Shown: piece by piece, positions 36,348 to 46,072 of the stretch
Numbering within the stretch: position 1 is the stretch's first letter
How the letters are laid out: each line of letters starts with the position of its first letter
Source: Duganella sp. Root1480D1
GTDB lineage: Bacteria > Pseudomonadota > Gammaproteobacteria > Burkholderiales > Burkholderiaceae_D
Length of the DNA: 64,000 bases
NCBI RefSeq assembly: GCF_001427305.1
Contig: NZ_LMFZ01000050.1
Coordinates: 1 to 64,000, forward strand
Direction: 5' to 3'
Notes under the pieces: generated by a model
Told to the model about the DNA's origin: nothing
Seen by the model: only the letters and a program-made list of their open reading frames with translations
Databases searched by the model: none
Translations under genes and position numbers: made by a program

Positions 36348-37173
36348 CCAGGCGGTTCCACAGGGCCGTCGTGGCGACGGCCTGGTTCATCGAGTAGAAG
36401 TGCAGTCCCGGCGCGCCGCCTGCCAGCAGGCGTTCGCACAGGTCCGACACCACGTCGAGCCCGAAAGCCTTGATCGAGGCCGAATCGTCGCCGAACGACG
36501 CCAGCTTCAGGCGCACCCAGCGCGGAATCTCCGCACCGCACATATCCGAGAAGCGCATCAGCTGCGTGTAATTGGTGATCGGCATGATGCCGGCCACGAT
36601 AGGCACGTTCACGCCCGCCTTCTGCGCCGCGTCGACGAAATGGAAATAGGCGTCGGCATTGTAGAAGTACTGGGTGATCGCGGCATTGGCGCCGGCATTC
36701 ACCTTGCGCACGAAGGCTTGCATATCGTCCTGCGGCGAACGCGCCTGGGGATGCACCTCAGGATAGGCCGCCACTTCGATATGGAACCAGTCGCCCGTTT
36801 CCGCGCGCACGAATTCCACCAGCTCATTGGCGTAGCGGAATTCGCCCGACATGCCATAGCCGGACGGCAGGTCGCCGCGCAGCGCCACCAGGCGCTTGAT
36901 GCCGTGCGACTTGTACTGCTGCAGGATGGCGCGGATCGATTCGCGCGTGCCGCCGATGCAGGACAGGTGCGGCGCGGCTTCTTCGCCGGCCTCCATGATC
37001 TCAAGTACGGTGTCCAGGGTGCCCTGCTGGGTCGAACCGCCGGCGCCGAAGGTCACGGAAAAATACTTGGGATGCAGCTCGGACAGTTTAGCGCGCACGC
37101 CGCGCAGCTTCTCTGCCCCTTCCGGCGTTTTCGGCGGGAAGAACTCGATACTGAAATTATGGTTAGCCATCAT
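36334..37173 (-). CDS. metF: 5,10-methylenetetrahydrofolate reductase
   Basis: A 279-residue FAD enzyme that makes 5-methyl-THF for methionine synthesis. The N-terminus MMANHNFSIEFFPPKTPEGA and the segments SVTFGAGGSTQ, LVALRGDLP and ITQYFYNADAY are typical. It is the last gene of a metK, ahcY, small membrane protein, metF array and overlaps the membrane protein gene by 8-11 nt. The first or second Met can start translation. Confidence 0.96.
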   Translation of the reverse strand: MMANHNFSIEFFPPKTPEGAEKLRGVRAKLSELHPKYFSVTFGAGGSTQQGTLDTVLEIMEAGEEAAPHLSCIGGTRESIRAILQQYKSHGIKRLVALRGDLPSGYGMSGEFRYANELVEFVRAETGDWFHIEVAAYPEVHPQARSPQDDMQAFVRKVNAGANAAITQYFYNADAYFHFVDAAQKAGVNVPIVAGIMPITNYTQLMRFSDMCGAEIPRWVRLKLASFGDDSASIKAFGLDVVSDLCERLLAGGAPGLHFYSMNQAVATTALWNRLVSPQ

Positions 37174-37513
37174 TGTCTTTCAACAGAAGGGTAGACAAGG
37201 CCCAGGAAATCACGCTGTACAGGAGTGCGCCGAGGATGGCAGAGCCAAAGCTGTCGACATGGAAGCCTTCCACCACTTTCGCCACCAGCCAGAACATGAA
37301 GCCGTTGATGATGAAGATGAACAGGCCGAGCGACAGCACGGTAACAGGCAATGTCAGCAACAGCAGCACAGGACGCACCAAAGTGTTGACCAGGCCAAGC
37401 AGGAGGGCAGCAACCAAGGCGGCGCCAATGCTTGTGACATTGACGGAATGCATCAGGTAAGGCACCGCGAAGAGCGCGGCGGCATTGATTATCCAGGTGA
37501 GGACCAAACGCAT
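37163..37513 (-). CDS. Small YvlD/phage-holin-4 family membrane protein
   Basis: A 116-residue protein with about four membrane helices (MRLVLTWIINAAALFAVPYL ... LVNTLVRPVLLLLTLPVTVL ... FIIN GFMFWLVAKVV ... ILGALLYSVIS). The family is named after holins but is chromosomal and widespread, and no lysis genes are near. The function is unknown; it sits between ahcY and metF in many betaproteobacteria. The start at 37513 matches the family N-terminus. An ATG at 37531 would begin next to the repeat and lacks a ribosome site. Confidence 0.85.
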   Translation of the reverse strand: MRLVLTWIINAAALFAVPYLMHSVNVTSIGAALVAALLLGLVNTLVRPVLLLLTLPVTVLSLGLFIFIINGFMFWLVAKVVEGFHVDSFGSAILGALLYSVISWALSTLLLKDNDG

Positions 37514-37534
37514 GATATTTGCTCGATTCATTAA

Positions 37535-37582
37535 CCCGGTAAAACCGGGTCAGGCCCTTGGGCCTGACCCGGTTTTACCGGT
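37535..37582. repeat. Palindromic repeat, copy 3 (minimal hairpin)
   Basis: Perfect 22-bp arms (37536-37557 and 37560-37581) with a 2-nt loop. They contain the end motif ACCGGTAAAACC and the core GGGTCAGGCCC. It lies between the ahcY stop (37597) and the next start (37513). Unlike other copies it is 14 nt away from the stop codon. It could attenuate transcription into metF. Confidence 0.85.
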
Positions 37583-37596
37583 GCCGTAGACGGATT

Positions 37597-39012
<1,416 letters not shown>

Positions 39013-39044
39013 CACGCCCTCCTTTCATTGGTTGAAAAAAGTAA

Positions 39045-39107
39045 CGTGAGCGCGGTGTTGATGTTCCGAGCCTGGCCAGGCTTGCTGGTCGCAGCGCTCC
39101 TCGGAGA
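39045..39107 (-). ncRNA. SAH riboswitch in the ahcY leader
   Basis: On the minus strand the leader reads CCGAGGAGCGCTGCGACC, a hairpin region, CCAGGCTCGG, then GCGCTCACG. CCGAG/CTCGG forms the outer helix, and GAGCGC with GCGCTC forms the pseudoknot, as in the SAH riboswitch class (Rfam SAH_riboswitch, by recall). These switches turn on ahcY when SAH builds up. The aptamer ends ~33 nt before the ATG. A TACAAT -10-like box is at 39114-39119. Confidence 0.93.
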
Positions 39108-39125
39108 GTGGGGATTGTATCAAAG

Positions 39126-39198
39126 AAGTCGGGGTCAGCTCCGGCAATCGGACATTTTGCTGCGCAAAATGTCCGATTGCCGGAGCTGACCCCGACTT
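39126..39198. repeat. 35-bp perfect inverted repeat between metK and ahcY
   Basis: Arms 39126-39160 and 39164-39198 are exact reverse complements with a 3-nt TGC loop. The outer part GTCGGGGTCAG/CTGACCCCGAC resembles the palindromic repeat core, but the inner part (CCGGCAATCGGACATTTTGC) is different, so it is probably a separate family. It starts 5 nt after the metK stop codon and could terminate metK. It is also immediately upstream of the ahcY promoter region. Confidence 0.9.
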
Positions 39199-39203
39199 TT
39201 CAA

Positions 39204-40367
39204 TTACAAGCCGGCGGCGGCGCGCAGGATCGCGGCCTTGTCGGTACGCTCCCAGCTGAACTCCGGCTCTTCGCGGCCAAAGTGGCCGTAGGCCGCGGTC
39301 TTGGCGTAGATCGGGCGCAGCAGGTCCAGCATCTGCACGATGCCTTTCGGGCGCAGGTCGAAGTGTTCCTGAACCAGTTGTGCGATCTTCTCGTCGGAGA
39401 TCACGCCGGTGCCTTCGGTGTACACGGTGATGTTGATCGGGCGTGCCACGCCGATCGCATACGACACCTGCACCTGGCACTGGCGCGCCAGGCCGGCGGC
39501 CACCACGTTCTTGGCGACGTAGCGGGCGGCATAGGCTGCCGAACGGTCAACCTTCGAAGGATCCTTGCCGGAGAACGCGCCGCCGCCGTGCGGGGCTGCG
39601 CCGCCGTAGGTGTCGACGATGATCTTGCGGCCGGTCAGGCCGCAGTCGCCCTGCGGGCCGCCGATGACGAATCGGCCGGTCGGGTTGACCAGGAACTTGG
39701 TGTCCTTGATCCATTCGGTCGGCAGTACCGGGCGGATGATCTCTTCAATGACCGCTTCTTCGATCTGCGAGTGGCTCAGTTCAGGCGCGTGCTGGGTCGA
39801 CAGCACCACGGTGTCCACCGACACCGGACGGCCATCGACGTAGCGCAGGGTGACCTGCGACTTCGCGTCCGGACGCAGCCATGGCAGGCGGCCATCCTTG
39901 CGCAGCTGCGACTGGCGCTCGACCAGGCGGTGCGAGTAGTAAATCGGCGCGGGCATCAGTTCCGGGGTTTCGTCGCAGGCGTAACCGAACATCAGGCCCT
40001 GGTCGCCGGCGCCCTGGTCCAGGTCGAGGCCTGCACCTTCGTCGACGCCCTGGGCGATGTCCGGCGATTGCTTGTCGTAAGCAACCAGCACGGCGCAGCC
40101 CTTGTAGTCGATACCGTATTCGGTGTTGTCGTAGCCGATACGCTTGATGGTATCGCGGGCCACTTGAATATAATCCACGTTGGCGTGGGTGGTGATTTCA
40201 CCTGCCAGCACCACCAGGCCGGTATTGCACAGCGTTTCCGCGGCAACGCGGGCGCGTGGGTCCTGGGTGAGGATGGCATCCAGAATCGCGTCGGAAATCT
40301 GGTCGGCTACCTTGTCCGGGTGGCCTTCAGAGACGGATTCAGAGGTGAAAAGGAAATCGTTGGACAT
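39204..40367 (-). CDS. metK: S-adenosylmethionine synthetase
   Basis: A 387-residue enzyme making SAM from methionine and ATP. Seen are FTSESVSEGHPDKVADQISD, the acidic GAGDQGLMFGYA segment (Asp for metal) and GGGAFSGKDPSKVDRSAAY. The start ATG at 40367 has GGAG 6-9 nt upstream. The 187-bp divergent region to the acyltransferase gene shows no riboswitch I could recognise; it holds only a small hairpin (AGAGCA/TGCTCT). With ahcY and metF it forms the activated-methyl cycle. Confidence 0.97.
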   Translation of the reverse strand: MSNDFLFTSESVSEGHPDKVADQISDAILDAILTQDPRARVAAETLCNTGLVVLAGEITTHANVDYIQVARDTIKRIGYDNTEYGIDYKGCAVLVAYDKQSPDIAQGVDEGAGLDLDQGAGDQGLMFGYACDETPELMPAPIYYSHRLVERQSQLRKDGRLPWLRPDAKSQVTLRYVDGRPVSVDTVVLSTQHAPELSHSQIEEAVIEEIIRPVLPTEWIKDTKFLVNPTGRFVIGGPQGDCGLTGRKIIVDTYGGAAPHGGGAFSGKDPSKVDRSAAYAARYVAKNVVAAGLARQCQVQVSYAIGVARPINITVYTEGTGVISDEKIAQLVQEHFDLRPKGIVQMLDLLRPIYAKTAAYGHFGREEPEFSWERTDKAAILRAAAGL

Positions 40368-40554
40368 CGCAAGCTCCTAGTTTGGCTCTACATAACATTG
40401 TCGCAAAACCAATAAAGCTTGCGACGCTTTAGCGAAGTTTGTATCCCGCCTCGCAAGTTGTCTGTTAACTCAGCGGCTACTGCAACGTGGTATTTTACGC
40501 TTCTTAAAAAAATTTTGTGCAGAGCAACGTAAAAATGCTCTTATATATTAATAC

Positions 40555-41415
40555 ATGCTGTTAAGAATATTCCGCTTCTTCTCCATCTTCCCCTTGCCAG
40601 TACTGCATGCCTTGGGCGTAGGGCTCGGCTGGCTGGTCTACTTGCTATCACCTTCGTACCGACGTCGGATGCGGGCCAACATGACGCAGGCAGGCTTTTC
40701 CGCCCACCTCGGCCGCGCCGTGGGCGAAGCGGGCAAGGCCATTGCCGAATTGCCGTTCATCTGGTGCGCCGATCCGCAGCGCGTGACCGACCGCGCCACG
40801 GTGGAGAACTGGGATCTGGTGCAGAAATACCTGGATGCCGGCAAGGGCATCGTGTTCCTCACCCCGCACCTGGGCTGCTTCGAGATTACCGCACAGGAAA
40901 TCGCCCACCGCACGGAACTGATGGTGATGTATCGCCCGCCGCGCAAGGAAGCGATGAAGCCGCTGATCGAAGGCGCGCGTGCCCGCAAGAACCTGCTGCT
41001 GGCGCCTGCCAATATGGGCGGCGTGCGCATGCTGGCCAAGTTCCTGAAGAAAGGCCAGCCGATCGGCCTGCTGCCCGACCAGGTGCCGCAGGAAGGCGAA
41101 GGCGTGTGGGCAGACTTCTTCGGCCGCACGGCCTACACCATGACCTTGCCAGCCAAGATGGCCCAGTTGGGCGATGCCGTGATCCTGATCGTGTATGCCG
41201 AACGCCTGCCAGGCGGTAAAGGCTATGTGGTGCGCTTCGTGCCGTTTGAAGGCTCACTGGCAGGCGATGGCGCGGCCCAGGCACGCGCCATCAACGCTGA
41301 AATGGAAAAGCTGATTGCGCGCTGCCCGGCGCAGTATTACTGGAGCTATAACCGCTACAAGGTGCCGGCCGGCGTGGCCGGCCCGGGTGCCGCGACGCAG
41401 GAGGCATCGGCATGA
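40555..41415 (+). CDS. LpxL/HtrB-type lysophospholipid acyltransferase 1
   Basis: A 286-residue inner-membrane acyltransferase with one N-terminal hydrophobic segment. The catalytic HX4E motif is HLGCFE (~104-109). The VMYRPPRKEAMKPLIEGAR and LLPDQVPQEGEGVWADFFG segments are typical of late lipid A acyltransferases, which add secondary acyl chains. No clear ribosome site precedes the ATG at 40555, so a leaderless or weakly initiated message is possible. The stop overlaps the next start (ATGA). Confidence 0.9.
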   Translation: MLLRIFRFFSIFPLPVLHALGVGLGWLVYLLSPSYRRRMRANMTQAGFSAHLGRAVGEAGKAIAELPFIWCADPQRVTDRATVENWDLVQKYLDAGKGIVFLTPHLGCFEITAQEIAHRTELMVMYRPPRKEAMKPLIEGARARKNLLLAPANMGGVRMLAKFLKKGQPIGLLPDQVPQEGEGVWADFFGRTAYTMTLPAKMAQLGDAVILIVYAERLPGGKGYVVRFVPFEGSLAGDGAAQARAINAEMEKLIARCPAQYYWSYNRYKVPAGVAGPGAATQEASA

Positions 41416-42308
41416 GGCTGCTGCTTGGAATGATGTGGCTGCTGCACTGGTTGCCGCTGCCAGTGCTGGGCCGCATCGGCAAGGCGGTCGGCAGCCTGCT
41501 GTTCATCGTCATGGGGCCACGCCGCGAAATTGCGTTAACCAACCTGCGCCTGACCATGCCGGAATTGTCGGAGGAGCAGCGGCGCGCCATTGCCCGCCAG
41601 CATTTCCAGGCTTACTCGCGCAGCGTGCTGGAGCGCTCGATCCTGTGGTGGGCTTCCGAGGAACGCCTGCGCAAGCTGATCACGGTGGAAACCAGCACCG
41701 GCATGCCGCCCGGCAAGGTTCCGGTGGCCGAGATGACGGAAAAGCCAACCATCCTGCTGTGCCCGCATTTCGTTTGCCTCGACGTTGGCGGCGCTTCAAT
41801 CGCCATGGAAGCGTCGGCATCGTCGATGTACGTCGCGCAAAAGAACAAGGTGTTCGATGAAGTGCTGCGCGCCGGCCGTGCGCGATTCAAGCCGGTCCGG
41901 CTGTTCACCCGCCAGGACGGCATCAAGCCCATCCTGCGCGCGCTGAAGGAAAAGCTGCCCTACTTCATGCTGCCGGACATGGATTTCGGCGACAAGGATG
42001 CCGAATTCGTGCCCTTCTTCGGCGTACCTGCCGCCACCTTGACCGCCACTGCACGCATCGCCGCCGCAACCGGCGGCCAGGTCATGCCGGTGATTGCCAC
42101 CTTCCTGCCCAATTACCAAGGCTACCGTGTCAAGTTCTATCCGGTGTGGGAGAATTACCCAGGGCCCGATATGGCAGCTGCAACGCGCCGTATGAATGAA
42201 TTTATTGAAGAACGTGTGAAGGAAGCGCCTGCCGAATACTTCTGGACCCACAAGCGCTTCAAGACCCGCCCGGAAGGCCAGCCTTCCTTCTACTCCAGGA
42301 AACGATGA
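41412..42308 (+). CDS. LpxL/HtrB-type lysophospholipid acyltransferase 2
   Basis: A 298-residue paralogue of the preceding protein. The catalytic motif is HFVCLD (HX4D, ~119), and MLPDMDFGDKDAEFVPFFG corresponds to the PDQ region of the first copy. Together the two would add both secondary acyl chains of lipid A, but which chain each one adds is not visible. The gene overlaps both neighbours by ATGA, so acyltransferase 1, acyltransferase 2 and dapF form one translationally coupled operon. Confidence 0.9.
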   Translation: MRLLLGMMWLLHWLPLPVLGRIGKAVGSLLFIVMGPRREIALTNLRLTMPELSEEQRRAIARQHFQAYSRSVLERSILWWASEERLRKLITVETSTGMPPGKVPVAEMTEKPTILLCPHFVCLDVGGASIAMEASASSMYVAQKNKVFDEVLRAGRARFKPVRLFTRQDGIKPILRALKEKLPYFMLPDMDFGDKDAEFVPFFGVPAATLTATARIAAATGGQVMPVIATFLPNYQGYRVKFYPVWENYPGPDMAAATRRMNEFIEERVKEAPAEYFWTHKRFKTRPEGQPSFYSRKR

Positions 42309-43168
42309 AACTCAAATTCACCAAGATGCACGGCGCCGGCAATGACTTCGTGGTCATTGACGCCATTAACCAGCAGATCGATTTCACGCCGGCCCAGTGG
42401 CAGGCGCTGGCCGACCGCCGCTTCGGCGTCGGCGCGGACCAGATGCTGGTAGTGGAAAAATCGACCGTGCCGGGTTGCGATTTCCGCTATCGCATCTTCA
42501 ACAACGACGGTGGCGAAGTGGAACAGTGCGGCAATGGCTCGCGCGCCTTCGTCAAGTTCGTGGTTGAAAAAGGCCTGACATCGGAACGCAAGATCACGGT
42601 GGAAACCCTGGCCGGCATCATTTCGCCGCGCCTGGAGGACGATGGCAGCATTACCGTCGACATGGGTGCGCCAGTACTGGAGCCGGCACAAGTGCCGTTC
42701 GATGCGGATGGCTTGCAGGGCCAGCCGGAAGGCCGGGAAACCCTGTGGCCACTGGTACTGGAACTGGGCGGCCAGCGCGAGTCGGTGCAGGTGTCGGTGG
42801 TGTCGATGGGTAACCCGCATGCGGTGCAGGTGGTGGCTGATGTGGATTCTGCGCCGGTGGAACTGGTGGGGCCGCTGATCGAGCATCACCAGCGCTTCCC
42901 GAAACGGGTGAATGCCGGCTTCATGCAGCTGGTAGACCGCCAGCATGTGAAACTGCGCGTGTTCGAACGCGGTGCCGGTGAAACGCTGGCTTGCGGCACT
43001 GGCGCTTGTGCGGCGGTGGTGGCGGGGATCCGCCGCGGCTTGCTGGATTCGCCGGTGCGCGTCGATGCGCGCGGCGGGCAGTTGTCGATTGCCTGGGCGG
43101 GTGAGGGGCAGCCGGTTTACCTGACTGGGCCGGCGGTGACTGTGTTTGAGGGTGAGATCACCATCTAA
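42305..43168 (+). CDS. dapF: Diaminopimelate epimerase
   Basis: A 287-residue enzyme that interconverts LL- and meso-diaminopimelate for lysine and peptidoglycan synthesis. The two catalytic cysteines are in QCGNGSR (~75) and ACGTGACA (~230), and the N-terminal KMHGAGNDFVVID is diagnostic. It starts at an ATGA overlap. Its stop (TAA) abuts a degenerate palindromic repeat. In many relatives DUF484 and xerC follow directly; here a Sel1 gene and a porin gene intervene. Confidence 0.97.
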   Translation: MKLKFTKMHGAGNDFVVIDAINQQIDFTPAQWQALADRRFGVGADQMLVVEKSTVPGCDFRYRIFNNDGGEVEQCGNGSRAFVKFVVEKGLTSERKITVETLAGIISPRLEDDGSITVDMGAPVLEPAQVPFDADGLQGQPEGRETLWPLVLELGGQRESVQVSVVSMGNPHAVQVVADVDSAPVELVGPLIEHHQRFPKRVNAGFMQLVDRQHVKLRVFERGAGETLACGTGACAAVVAGIRRGLLDSPVRVDARGGQLSIAWAGEGQPVYLTGPAVTVFEGEITI

Positions 43169-43208
43169 CACCGCAAACCCGGGCCGGGCCCTGGTTTACC
43201 GGTTTTCA
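43169..43208. repeat. Palindromic repeat, copy 4 (degenerate)
   Basis: The whole spacer between two convergent stop codons (TAA at 43166-43168, reverse TGA at 43206-43208). It holds CACCGCAAACCCGGG on the left and TGAAAACCGGTAAACC (minus strand) on the right, around a short GGGCCGGGCCC-like centre. Both genes stop at the element tips. Confidence 0.65.
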
Positions 43209-44462
43209 GGCCGCAGCCATCATGTCAGCCCCCAGCCAGCTTTTCAGCCGGTACAAGCGCTGGCGGTAATTCCCCTCCATATCCACATCAACCAGCTCGA
43301 ACAGGCGCACGATGCGATCGAGCTTCTGCCGCTCCGCTGCGGTGCGCACCAGCACCAGGCGGCGCTTGCTGCGGCCATAGCTGGCGCGGATATCGACCAC
43401 CAGGCAATGCCCCTGGTCGGCCGCCTTCACGTCGAGGAGCAAAGCCTCGGCCCGCGTCAGCCGGAACATCGCCGCCAACTCGATGCGTGCCGCCAGCAAA
43501 GGCTGGCTGCTGAGGATGTCACGCGTCAGCAATGGCAGCAAGGGATCTGCCCAGCCGGCCGGCGGCGGCGCTGGCGAGATCCGCTCCAGCGCCTGCTGCG
43601 CCTCGACGCTGCCCTGCGCCGCAGCCTTCTGCAGCCAGAACACCGCCCGCACATCATTGTCTTCGGCGCCGCGGCGCGCCCGCCAGGCGTGGATGCCGCA
43701 TTCAAGCTGCGCCCCGCTATGCCCCATGTCCGCCGCGCGCTCCAGGCAGGCATGCGCTTCGCTCGCGCTGCGCTGGGAGAATTCGGGACGGATATATATG
43801 CGCGACATGGCAAACCAGGCATCGGCCAGTCCTTGCTCGCCAGCTTGCGCCAGCCAACGCAAGGCGCGCTTGAAGTTGACCGTGCCGCTGCTGGATTCCA
43901 GCCGGTCGCCTTCGCTGTTCATGCGTGCCAGGTGCAAGCCCAGCGCCAACTGGGCATCGCGGTCGCCGCCCTGGGCGGCCAGGGTGCGCAGGCGCAGCAG
44001 CTCGTCCTGGTCGGCATCCTGCTCGCCCTCCAGGGCCCGCCAGGCTTCCGGCACGCTGGCCGGCACTTCCAGGCTGGGTGACGGCGCCGCGCGCTGCGCG
44101 GCTGCCGGCACGGCAGCCTTGCGCCCCTGGCCGGCTGCTGCAGGCGGCGCCGCATCGACTCGCCGCAATTGGGCCAGCACGCGCACTGCGGCCGGAATGC
44201 CTTCCTGCGCGGCGCGCACGAACCACTGCAACGCCTGGGCCCGCGCAGGCTGCGCCACTTCAAATGGGATATTGGCGCCGATCAGCTGCCAGGCTTCTTC
44301 CACGCCCTGGGTCGCGGCGCGGCATAGCCAATGCAATGCGGTCGGCATGTTTTGCGGCAGGCTGGCCCCGCCAAAAAGGTAGAGCTTGCCCAGCGCTAGC
44401 TGGGCTGCGGCGTCTCCTGACCGCGCTCCCCTGATAATCACCAGCTCGTCTCGATTTGCCAT
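43206..44462 (-). CDS. Sel1-like repeat protein
   Basis: A 418-residue cytosolic protein. Sel1-type repeats are seen at the N-terminus (GDAAAQLALGKLYLFGGASL) and from ~165 to 300 (ALRWLAQAGEQGLADAWFAM; CLERAADMGHSGAQLECG; WLQKAAAQGSVEAQQAL). An Ala/Pro-rich linker (~105-145) lies between them. The C-terminal ~110 residues (LTRAEALLLDVKAADQGHCL, then VVDIRAS) form another domain I do not recognise. It is probably a protein-interaction scaffold. The ATG at 44462 is preferred over a TTG at 44480. Confidence 0.78.
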   Translation of the reverse strand: MANRDELVIIRGARSGDAAAQLALGKLYLFGGASLPQNMPTALHWLCRAATQGVEEAWQLIGANIPFEVAQPARAQALQWFVRAAQEGIPAAVRVLAQLRRVDAAPPAAAGQGRKAAVPAAAQRAAPSPSLEVPASVPEAWRALEGEQDADQDELLRLRTLAAQGGDRDAQLALGLHLARMNSEGDRLESSSGTVNFKRALRWLAQAGEQGLADAWFAMSRIYIRPEFSQRSASEAHACLERAADMGHSGAQLECGIHAWRARRGAEDNDVRAVFWLQKAAAQGSVEAQQALERISPAPPPAGWADPLLPLLTRDILSSQPLLAARIELAAMFRLTRAEALLLDVKAADQGHCLVVDIRASYGRSKRRLVLVRTAAERQKLDRIVRLFELVDVDMEGNYRQRLYRLKSWLGADMMAAA

Positions 44463-44761
44463 CGATGTATCCGGTTCCAAGGAATAAGCTGCATGCCCAG
44501 TGTAGCCGCACCACTATGCGGTGGCGCATGACTCCCGGACTTTTTGATGTGTGACAAATGTGACAGTCCTGGCTTTCGGCTTCCTTACAGCGCTTTCACT
44601 AAATGAACAGGCTGGCAAGCGTTTCAAAAATACAACAGTGCTGCCCGGTTTTGACCCTTTTTCGTGCAGGTAAGTGACCAATCGGCCCGGATGAGGGGTG
44701 GTCTGCACTTATCGTATAACCATCCCTGTACCCCGGTTTGACTTATAAAAAGGAACAACAC

Positions 44762-45856
44762 ATGAAGAAATCGTTACTGGCCCTGGCCTTGATGGGCGCC
44801 TTCAGCGGTGCTGCCTTTGCGCAATCCTCCGTCACCGTCTACGGCACGTTGGATGCAGGCATTACCAAGACCACCCATACGACGAACAGCGCCATCCAGG
44901 AAGGCAAACGCGACAACAACAAACTGGGCTTCCGCGGCGTGGAAGACCTGGGCAGCGGGCTGAAAGCCCTGTTCCACCTGGAGATCCGCTTCGAGTCCGA
45001 CACCGGCACCATCGAAGGTGTGAGCCGTCCACTGTTCCAGGGCCAGAGCCGGGTCGGCCTGCAAGGCGGCTTCGGTACCATCCGCGCCGGCCGCGCGCTG
45101 ACCTCGCTGCAGGAAACCAGCACCCAGTTCGAGCCATGGTCCGGCATGCCTAACCAGGCCGGCTTCCAGACCGACATCATGGTTACCGGCTATCGCACCG
45201 CCCTGGCGGGCAGCGGCTCCGATCCGCTGGGCGTGGCCGGCAACTCCGGCAACCGCTTCGCCAACGCGATCTGGTACAACACGCCGGTGTGGAATGGCTT
45301 CCAGCTCAATGTGAACGTCGGCAGCAAGGAAAACAATGGCTTGAGCACTGCCATCGTCGGCCGCGGCACCGTTGCCGCGCCACAGTATCCGGTGGGTGCG
45401 ATGGCTGGTGCCTACCCTTACTCGGTCAGCGCAACTTATATGGCGCCGGGCACCACGCCGGCCTGGGCGGTCTATGCCGGTACCGAACGCAATGCGACCG
45501 AAGTCAAATGGCATTCGATCGGCGCCTACTACCGCCCGATTCCCGAGCTGAAGCTGATGGCCAATTATGGCAAGCAGGACCTGGGCCACATCCTGGCGGC
45601 CAACGATGGCATCACGTCCTGGATGGTGGGTGCGAACTACAACGTGGGGCCGGGCAAGTTCCTGATCGGCTATGGCCAGAAGGATCCGGACGGCCAGCTC
45701 AAGACCCGGCAGTTCTCGGTCGGCTATGAGTACAACCTGTCGCCGCGTACTTACCTGTACCTGGACCTGTCGCAGAAGAAGCTGCCACTGGTCTCGACTG
45801 CGATCGTGGACACCAGCCAGAATCATTACGCGCTGGGGATCCATCACAACTTCTAA
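44762..45856 (+). CDS. Gram-negative general porin
   Basis: A 364-residue outer-membrane protein with signal peptide MKKSLLALALMGAFSGAAFA and mature start QSSVTVYGTLDAGI. It follows the betaproteobacterial 16-strand trimeric porin pattern: NKLGFRGVEDLGSGLKALFH, SRVGLQGGFGTIRAGR, and a C-terminal Phe (LGIHHNF) for BAM recognition. AAAAAGGA precedes the ATG. The ~300-bp upstream region (44463-44761) holds no other gene; a TATAAC box at 44715-44720 lacks a good -35. The stop codon abuts a palindromic repeat. Confidence 0.95.
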   Translation: MKKSLLALALMGAFSGAAFAQSSVTVYGTLDAGITKTTHTTNSAIQEGKRDNNKLGFRGVEDLGSGLKALFHLEIRFESDTGTIEGVSRPLFQGQSRVGLQGGFGTIRAGRALTSLQETSTQFEPWSGMPNQAGFQTDIMVTGYRTALAGSGSDPLGVAGNSGNRFANAIWYNTPVWNGFQLNVNVGSKENNGLSTAIVGRGTVAAPQYPVGAMAGAYPYSVSATYMAPGTTPAWAVYAGTERNATEVKWHSIGAYYRPIPELKLMANYGKQDLGHILAANDGITSWMVGANYNVGPGKFLIGYGQKDPDGQLKTRQFSVGYEYNLSPRTYLYLDLSQKKLPLVSTAIVDTSQNHYALGIHHNF

Positions 45857-46025
45857 CACCGGCAAACCTGGGTCAGGCCCTTGGGTCTGACCCAGTCGAC
45901 GCACCGGGCGCGGGGTTGGTTCCGGGCCTTTGACTTTCACGAAACGTCAAAGGCCCGGAACCAACCCCGTTGCTTAAGATCATTCGGGGTCTGCCCCTTG
46001 GGTCGGACCCCGCTTTACCGGTTTG
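45857..46025. repeat. Composite palindromic (BIME-like) repeat, copy 5
   Basis: This is the best-preserved composite copy. The left tip CACCGGCAAACC follows the porin TAA directly. The left palindrome is GGGTCAGGCCC-TT-GGGTCTGACCC (45870-45893). The central hairpin has perfect 23-bp arms (45912-45934 and 45946-45968) and an 11-nt loop. The right palindrome is CGGGGTC ... GACCCCG (about 45986-46013), and the right tip is TTTACCGGTTT (46015-46025). Order and spacing match copy 1. Confidence 0.88.
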
Positions 46026-46072
46026 GATCGGTTAAAATGTCCACGCCTGCAACATTCGATGTGACATCAACA

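Noticed and set aside
37163..37513. Phage holin as evidence of a prophage
   Set aside because: The holin-4/YvlD name is historical. The gene lies in a conserved chromosomal methyl-cycle cluster with no phage genes nearby.
40368..40554. SAM-type riboswitch before metK
   Set aside because: I looked for SAM-I, SAM-II and SAM/SAH-like cores and found no convincing match, only a 6-bp hairpin.
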